Source: an uncultured Clostridia bacterium | Lineage (GTDB): Bacteria > Bacillota > Clostridia > Christensenellales > UBA1242 | Assembly: GCA_947626155.1 (NCBI GenBank) | Contig: CANQRC010000015.1 | Coordinates: 1 to 22,837, forward strand | Reading direction: 5' to 3' | DNA: 22,837 nt | Shown: positions 22,460-22,837 of the stretch, in pieces | Layout of the letters: every line of letters starts with the position of its first letter | Position numbering within the stretch: the stretch's first letter is position 1 | Notes under the pieces: generated by a model | The model's input: only the letters and a program-made list of their open reading frames with translations | Databases searched by the model: none | Told to the model about the DNA's origin: nothing | Program-made: the position numbers and the translations under genes

Positions 22460-22837
22460 ATGATAAGAAAAACCGCCGTCATAGTTGGCGCGTCAAGCGA
22501 TATTGGGCAGAAAACCGCCCTGCTTTTTGCCGAAAATGGCTACAATTTGGCGCTTACATACAACACAAACAAGTTTGAAATCATGCCAAAAAAAGATGTT
22601 AAAATTAAATATTACAAACTAAACCTCACCGAAAAAGGCAAAATTGAGGAGTTTTTCCGCGAGGTTGAAACTGATTTTGAAAGCGTGGACACGCTTGTTT
22701 TTGCAAGCGGAGTTGCCCAAAAGCGCGCGCTTATAATTGACTGTAAAGATGAGGAAATTGACAACCTATTTGAGGTAAACATCAAAGCGGCAATTAGGTG
22801 CGTTAGGGATTTTTCGAAATTGACAATAAATGTTCGC
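22460..22837 (+). CDS. SDR-family oxidoreductase (FabG-like), 3' end cut by window
   Basis: The first 126 residues of a short-chain dehydrogenase/reductase are visible; the frame is open to the right edge. The N-terminal Rossmann motif is VIVGASSDIGQKTALLFAENG, a variant of TGxxxGIG with Asp in place of the second Gly. LVFASGVA stands where NNAG is usual, and EVNIKAA matches the following conserved helix. The catalytic Ser-Tyr-Lys lies beyond the window, so activity cannot be checked. The start follows TTGGAGAAAAAT, 43 nt after degV, so the two are probably one operon. FabG (3-oxoacyl-ACP reductase) or a related YmfI-like protein are both possible. Confidence 0.85.
   Translation, partial: MIRKTAVIVGASSDIGQKTALLFAENGYNLALTYNTNKFEIMPKKDVKIKYYKLNLTEKGKIEEFFREVETDFESVDTLVFASGVAQKRALIIDCKDEEIDNLFEVNIKAAIRCVRDFSKLTINVR

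Overview
The window looks like chromosomal core genome from a low-to-moderate GC, Gram-positive-type bacterium, probably an uncultured Clostridia-like Firmicute. The evidence is RNase Y, the comM-dprA-topA-hslV-hslU order, strong GGAGG ribosome binding sites, consensus sigma-A-type promoters (several with an extended -10) and compact operons with short intergenic gaps. I see no rRNA, tRNA, CRISPR array, transposase or phage gene. The lineage call is inference; no marker gene was compared.

Layout. Positions 1-4289 (+) are ruvC (5' end missing), ruvA, ruvB, queA and tgt: Holliday-junction processing joined to queuosine tRNA modification, closed by a bidirectional hairpin. Positions 4336-4839 (-) hold an unrecognised 167-residue protein behind a near-consensus promoter. 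Positions 4840-5287 contain no confident gene, only two terminators, a palindromic repeat and one doubtful 57-codon ORF. Positions 5288-9896 (-), read from right to left, are hslV, hslU, tcdA, trxA, iscS and iscU: the HslVU protease, then a tRNA ct6A dehydratase, thioredoxin, cysteine desulfurase and Fe-S scaffold. Positions 9994-14694 (-) are comM, dprA and topA (DNA uptake/processing and topology). Positions 14858-17213 (-) are rny followed by two small membrane proteins. Positions 17403-19678 (-) are nth, obg and yhbY. Position 19928-21382 (-) is lysS, and divergent from it are degV (+) and a cut-off SDR oxidoreductase gene (+) running off the right end.

The most unusual signal is a dispersed, roughly 50-bp imperfect palindrome present four times. 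Three copies (ruvA/ruvB, hslU/tcdA, obg/yhbY) fill the gap between two genes of an operon almost exactly, from the upstream stop codon to the downstream Shine-Dalgarno sequence. Most other gaps between genes of these operons are 15 nt or less. This looks like a small mobile or REP/MITE-like element that inserts between cistrons. A second unexplained element is the 249-nt lysS-nth gap, which carries three successive hairpins and a G-rich block and resembles neither a terminator nor a gene.
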